Of a stretch of 8,688 nt of DNA, positions 6,425-8,688 are shown piece by piece (the stretch's first letter is position 1; each line of letters starts with the position of its first letter). Both the position numbers and the translations under genes were made by a program. The notes beneath the pieces were generated by a model. The model ran no database searches, was not told the DNA's origin, and was given only the letters and a program-made list of their open reading frames with translations. The stretch lies in contig SKQZ01000320.1 of NCBI GenBank assembly GCA_007118765.1, positions 1-8,688 on the forward strand. The letters are read 5' to 3'. This stretch comes from Candidatus Hydrogenedentota bacterium (GTDB lineage: Bacteria; Hydrogenedentota; Hydrogenedentia; Hydrogenedentales; CAITNO01).

Positions 6425-6957
6425 TGAATACCGTAGTCAAGAATACCGATAACCGCGAAGAAGTGCGCCGCAAGAGCATGGAGGCGCTGACGCCTGAGAT
6501 AGTGGCGCATATTGAAGCGTGTGTGCAGGATGCCCAGCCGCACAGCCATTTGATAGGCGTGTTGCACAAGGTGCAGGCGCACTTCGGGTATTTGGGCGCT
6601 GACCAATTGGACGCCGTGGCGCAGCTGTTGCAGGTGCCCACGGCAAAAGTAACCGGCGTGGCAACGTTCTATCATTTTTTTCGGCTTGAGCCGCGGGGCA
6701 AATACGTGATCAGCGTGTGTCTGGGCACGGCGTGCTATGTGAAGGGCGCGGAACAGGTGGCGGAGCGGCTGCAGGAAGAGTTGGGCATTCAGTATGGCGA
6801 AACGACCACAGACGGGTTGTTTTCGTTGGAAGGGACGCGTTGTCTGGGTACATGCGGTCTTGCGCCGGTGGTGATGGTGGAAGACGAGGTTTTTGGCGAC
6901 ATGACGGCGGATCAAGTGCCCGCGCTACTGGAAAAGTTTTCCAAGACCGAAGACTAA
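6424..6957 (+). CDS. hydC: Hydrogenase gamma subunit, NuoE-like [2Fe-2S] protein (HydC/HndA)
   Basis: This 177-residue protein belongs to the 24-kDa NuoE family. It has a helical N-terminal half with the conserved GVATFYHFFRLEPRGKY segment (78-93) and a thioredoxin-like half binding one [2Fe-2S] cluster through C99-x4-C104 (CLGTAC) and C140-x3-C144 (CLGTC). All four ligands are intact, unlike the two N-terminal domains of HydB. It should relay electrons next to the HydB flavin. The ATG overlaps the hydA stop as TGATG. GAGAGG ends 9 nt upstream (6409-6414), so coupled translation is likely. Its TAA stop is shared with the first three bases of the palindromic element at 6955. Being last in the operon is unusual, since NuoE-like subunits usually precede hydB. 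Confidence 0.95.
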   Translation: MNTVVKNTDNREEVRRKSMEALTPEIVAHIEACVQDAQPHSHLIGVLHKVQAHFGYLGADQLDAVAQLLQVPTAKVTGVATFYHFFRLEPRGKYVISVCLGTACYVKGAEQVAERLQEELGIQYGETTTDGLFSLEGTRCLGTCGLAPVVMVEDEVFGDMTADQVPALLEKFSKTED

Positions 6958-7135
6958 CCCGCATATTTCACAAGATTTCTGTTGCGCCTGCGAATCTTAC
7001 ACCATATCAGGCACTTTGCTTGCCCGCCGACTTCGACGTGTAATAACACGCTGTCAGTCGGCGGCCTGCACAAAACACCTGCTCTGGCGCAATCTTCACA
7101 GGCTCACGACGAAACCTGATGAAATATCCGGGTTA
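6955..7135 (+). mobile_element. MITE/ERIC-like palindromic element, copy 1
   Basis: This 181-bp intergenic element has 16-bp terminal inverted repeats (6955-6970 with 7120-7135; one C-C mismatch at 6962/7128). Nested internal complements are TTGCGCC (6982-6988) with GGCGCAA (7086-7092), CAGG (7008-7011) with CCTG (7078-7081), CCGCCGAC (7024-7031) with GTCGGCGG (7057-7064), and CGTGT (7037-7041) with ACACG (7046-7050). Side hairpins fall on both sides between the outer and second stems: a small one at 6971-6981 and CAGG/CCTG at 7099-7118. The whole can draw as a four-way junction with one long arm. It has no ORF, so if mobile it depends on a transposase elsewhere. Ends begin with TA, consistent with a TA target duplication as in IS630/Tc1-type elements; that link is inference. 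A nearly identical copy lies at 8504. Confidence 0.8.
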
Positions 7136-7148
7136 ACCTGTGCGACGG

Positions 7149-7181
7149 TTGCCTTCCGGTGTCTGCAACAGGCATTATAAC
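7149..7181 (+). promoter_or_regulatory. Weak candidate promoter for the ceramidase-like gene
   Basis: Just after element copy 1 lie TTGCCT (7149-7154) and TATAAC (7176-7181). The -10-like box matches 5 of 6 positions, but the 21-bp spacing is long; CATTAT (7173-7178) would give 18 bp with a poorer match. The only firm point is that some start signal is needed here if element 1 or an unseen terminator ends the hyd transcript. Confidence 0.25.
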
Positions 7182-7227
7182 GGACGTAACGAGCAGTACA
7201 GACGACAACCATACAGGAGGATAGGTC

Positions 7228-8484
7228 ATGACAACGACAAGGCTTGGGCAGGTTGTAGTTTTGACGGTTGTGCTGTGCGCGGTGGCGCTGTCGGCATCGG
7301 CCCTTTCGGCGGGGGTGGCGCGCCGCGACATTACGCCGCCGCCGGGGGGCGGCATGTACGGCTACGCCGCACGGGGCAGTGATGTTTCCACGGGCGTTCA
7401 TGACCCCTTGCTTGCGCGTGCGCTGGTGTTGCGCGGCGAAACAGACCATGTAGTCATTATTGCGCTGGACCTGGGCAATACGCCGCGCGACGTGATGCGG
7501 GACGTGCGCGAGACGGTGTATGCGGAGACGGGTTTGGAGAACCTGTTGTTTGCTGCGTCTCATTCTCATTCTTCTGCTGCTTTCCAGCGCGATTTTCCGA
7601 GCGAGGACGCGCCGTGGCAGCGGGACGTGGCGACGAAGATTAGCGAGGCCGTCTGTGAAGCGGCGGAGAACCTTGCTCCGGCGCGTGTTGGCATGGGTCG
7701 GGGCGAAGTGGCCGAGGGTCACAACCGACGGGTTATCGGCGAAGACGGAAAGGCGGAGATGCTGTGGGCCAATCCCGACCGCATCCCCACCAGCCCGGTG
7801 GACCATTCGGTGGGCGTGCTGCGAGTGGAACTGCTTGACGACACAGTGCTGGCCACCGTGGTTAATTTCACGTGTCATCCCGTGGTGCTCGGCCCGGACA
7901 ACCTGTTGCTGTCGGCAGACTATCCCGGGGCGCTCACGGCGCGCGTGGAAGCCGCTATTGGCGGTCAGTGCCTGTTCGTGCAGGGCGCCTGCGGCGATAT
8001 CAATCCCTTTGGCGACAAGACGCCCGTGGATGAAGGCGGTTTCGAAGAAATGCAGCGCATGGGTCATGCGGTGGCGGACGAGGTGTTGCGCGTGTCTGAG
8101 GACATTGCCATGATTGCGTCGGACGTGGATATAACCTTTTACAGTGAAACGCTGTCGCTCGCGCCGCGCCGTGTTCGTGACCGCGAACGCACGGTTGAAG
8201 CGGAATTAAACACCGTTACAATCGGGGACATGATGGCACTGGCCACTTTTCCGGGCGAGTATTTTGTGGATCTTGGCTTGTCGCTGAAGGCGCGTTCCAA
8301 GTTTCCGCACACGTGGTTTGTGGGGTATTGCAACGGGTCGCTGGGGTATGTGCCCACCATCAATGCGTATGTGGAAGGCGGCTATGGCGCGGACTTTGGC
8401 GTGCGCGTGGCGCCGGGCGCCGGTGAATACAATATCAACCGGGCGCTCATCAATCTTTACCAGCAGATGGGCTGGTTGCGCTGA
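7228..8484 (+). CDS. Exported neutral/alkaline ceramidase N-terminal-domain family protein
   Basis: This 418-residue protein begins with a signal peptide (hydrophobic about 9-26, likely cut after SALSA near 28). The mature start, GVARRDITPP, is typical of the neutral/alkaline non-lysosomal ceramidase N-terminal-domain family. Further family landmarks are SHSHSS (111-116), NFTCHPVVLG (213-222), QGACGDINP (252-260), FPGEYF (341-346) and NGSLGYVPT (369-377). By comparison with Pseudomonas ceramidase, H112 or H114, H217, E344 and Y374 are plausible zinc ligands (inference). The catalytic serine of true ceramidases, in a GDxS motif, is replaced here by Asn259 (GDIN), and the usual C-terminal Ig-like domain is absent. 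Ceramide hydrolysis is therefore not supported; another hydrolytic activity on an unknown substrate is more cautious. AGGAGG at 7215-7220 fixes the start. The gene stands alone between the two palindromic elements. Confidence 0.85.
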   Translation: MTTTRLGQVVVLTVVLCAVALSASALSAGVARRDITPPPGGGMYGYAARGSDVSTGVHDPLLARALVLRGETDHVVIIALDLGNTPRDVMRDVRETVYAETGLENLLFAASHSHSSAAFQRDFPSEDAPWQRDVATKISEAVCEAAENLAPARVGMGRGEVAEGHNRRVIGEDGKAEMLWANPDRIPTSPVDHSVGVLRVELLDDTVLATVVNFTCHPVVLGPDNLLLSADYPGALTARVEAAIGGQCLFVQGACGDINPFGDKTPVDEGGFEEMQRMGHAVADEVLRVSEDIAMIASDVDITFYSETLSLAPRRVRDRERTVEAELNTVTIGDMMALATFPGEYFVDLGLSLKARSKFPHTWFVGYCNGSLGYVPTINAYVEGGYGADFGVRVAPGAGEYNINRALINLYQQMGWLR

Positions 8485-8504
8485 AGTCCGGCAAGTCGCG
8501 GACT
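8485..8504 (+). other. Short hairpin directly after the ceramidase-like gene
   Basis: AGTCCG (8485-8490) pairs with CGGACT (8499-8504) across an 8-nt loop. It begins on the base after the TGA and ends on the first base of element copy 2. No T-tract follows, so it is not a canonical terminator; it may stabilise the 3' end or be chance. Confidence 0.35.
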
Positions 8505-8688
8505 AGCCCGCATATTTCACCCCGCCGTGGCGGGGTTGCGCCTGCGAATTTTACGCCATATCAGGCACTTTGCTTGTCCGCCGACTTCGACGTGTACTAA
8601 CACGCTGTCAGCCGGCGGCCTGCGCAAAGCACCTACTCTGGCGCAATCTTCACAGGCTCACGACGAAACCTGATGAAATATCCGGGCT
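8504..8688 (+). mobile_element. MITE/ERIC-like palindromic element, copy 2 (right end at window edge)
   Basis: This is the second copy of the element at 6955, in the same orientation and with about 10 substitutions outside one replaced hairpin. Terminal repeats are 8505-8519 with 8674-8688; the closing base should be the next one, outside the window. Internal stems are kept: TTGCGCC (8536-8542) with GGCGCAA (8640-8646), CCGCCGAC (8578-8585) with GCCGGCGG (8611-8618, one mismatch), CGTGT (8591-8595) with ACACG (8600-8604). The left side hairpin is here a strong CCCCGC/GCGGGG stem (8520-8525 with 8530-8535), 5 nt longer than in copy 1 and unrelated in sequence. It starts 20 nt after the ceramidase-like stop codon. 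Confidence 0.8.

Noticed and set aside
2405..6957. hydBAC as part of a complex I (nuoEFG) operon
   Set aside because: HydA carries H-cluster motifs L1 to L3, HydB has the C-terminal 2x[4Fe-4S] domain of hydrogenases, and no membrane subunits are present.
6955..7135. Element copy 1 as a Rho-independent terminator for the hyd operon
   Set aside because: The stems are strong but no T-tract follows any of them. It may still protect the mRNA end, but it is not a canonical terminator.
7096..8067. Antisense open frame covering the end of element 1 and the ceramidase-like gene
   Set aside because: It is arginine/histidine-rich without domains; the opposite strand has a signal peptide, ribosome-binding site and family motifs.
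6955..8688. The two repeats as a CRISPR array or att sites
   Set aside because: There are only two long, palindromic, diverged copies separated by a gene, with no short regular spacers and no integrase or cas gene nearby.

Overview
The window looks like chromosomal DNA from a GC-rich bacterium with an anaerobic, hydrogen-metabolising lifestyle. No ribosomal RNA or other taxonomic marker is present. A large Ig-repeat surface protein with a C-terminal sorting tail, a bacterial acyl-CoA-binding protein, a trimeric [FeFe]-hydrogenase and an exported ceramidase-like protein together would suit an uncultured member of the PVC/FCB neighbourhood (for example Hydrogenedentota, Planctomycetota or Lentisphaerota). 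That placement is an inference of low confidence. All recognised genes are on the + strand.

Layout. (1) 1-1623: the 3' part of a secreted surface protein built of Ig-like repeats, ending in a VPVTG + hydrophobic + RRRK tail, followed by a very strong terminator (1663-1700) and a small dRS3-like palindrome (1723-1742). (2) 1915-2190: a monocistronic acyl-CoA-binding protein with a plausible promoter and its own terminator (2212-2254). (3) 2405-6957: a hydrogenase operon, hydB-hydA-hydC, preceded by a perfect TATAAT -10 box. HydC (NuoE-like) and HydB (NuoF-like, NADH/FMN) form the NADH module. HydA carries the H-cluster and a chain of iron-sulfur clusters. The set matches the soluble, electron-bifurcating (NADH + ferredoxin) HydABC/Hnd family. 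The cistrons are tightly linked: hydB overlaps a 22-codon mini-ORF (ATGA) that ends 4 nt before hydA, and hydA overlaps hydC (TGATG). The H-cluster maturases HydE, HydF and HydG are not in this window. (4) 7228-8484: an exported protein of the neutral/alkaline ceramidase N-terminal-domain family.

The most unusual item is a pair of roughly 181-185 bp intergenic elements (6955-7135 and 8504-8688), in the same orientation, that bracket the ceramidase-like gene. They have 15-16 bp terminal inverted repeats beginning with TA. Internally they contain nested complementary segments that can fold into a four-way-junction-like structure. A terminal base pair differs between copies in a compensatory way (A-T versus G-C), and one side hairpin has a completely different sequence in each copy while remaining a hairpin. 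They look like a MITE/ERIC-type mobile palindromic repeat, or a structured RNA element, that I cannot assign to a named family.
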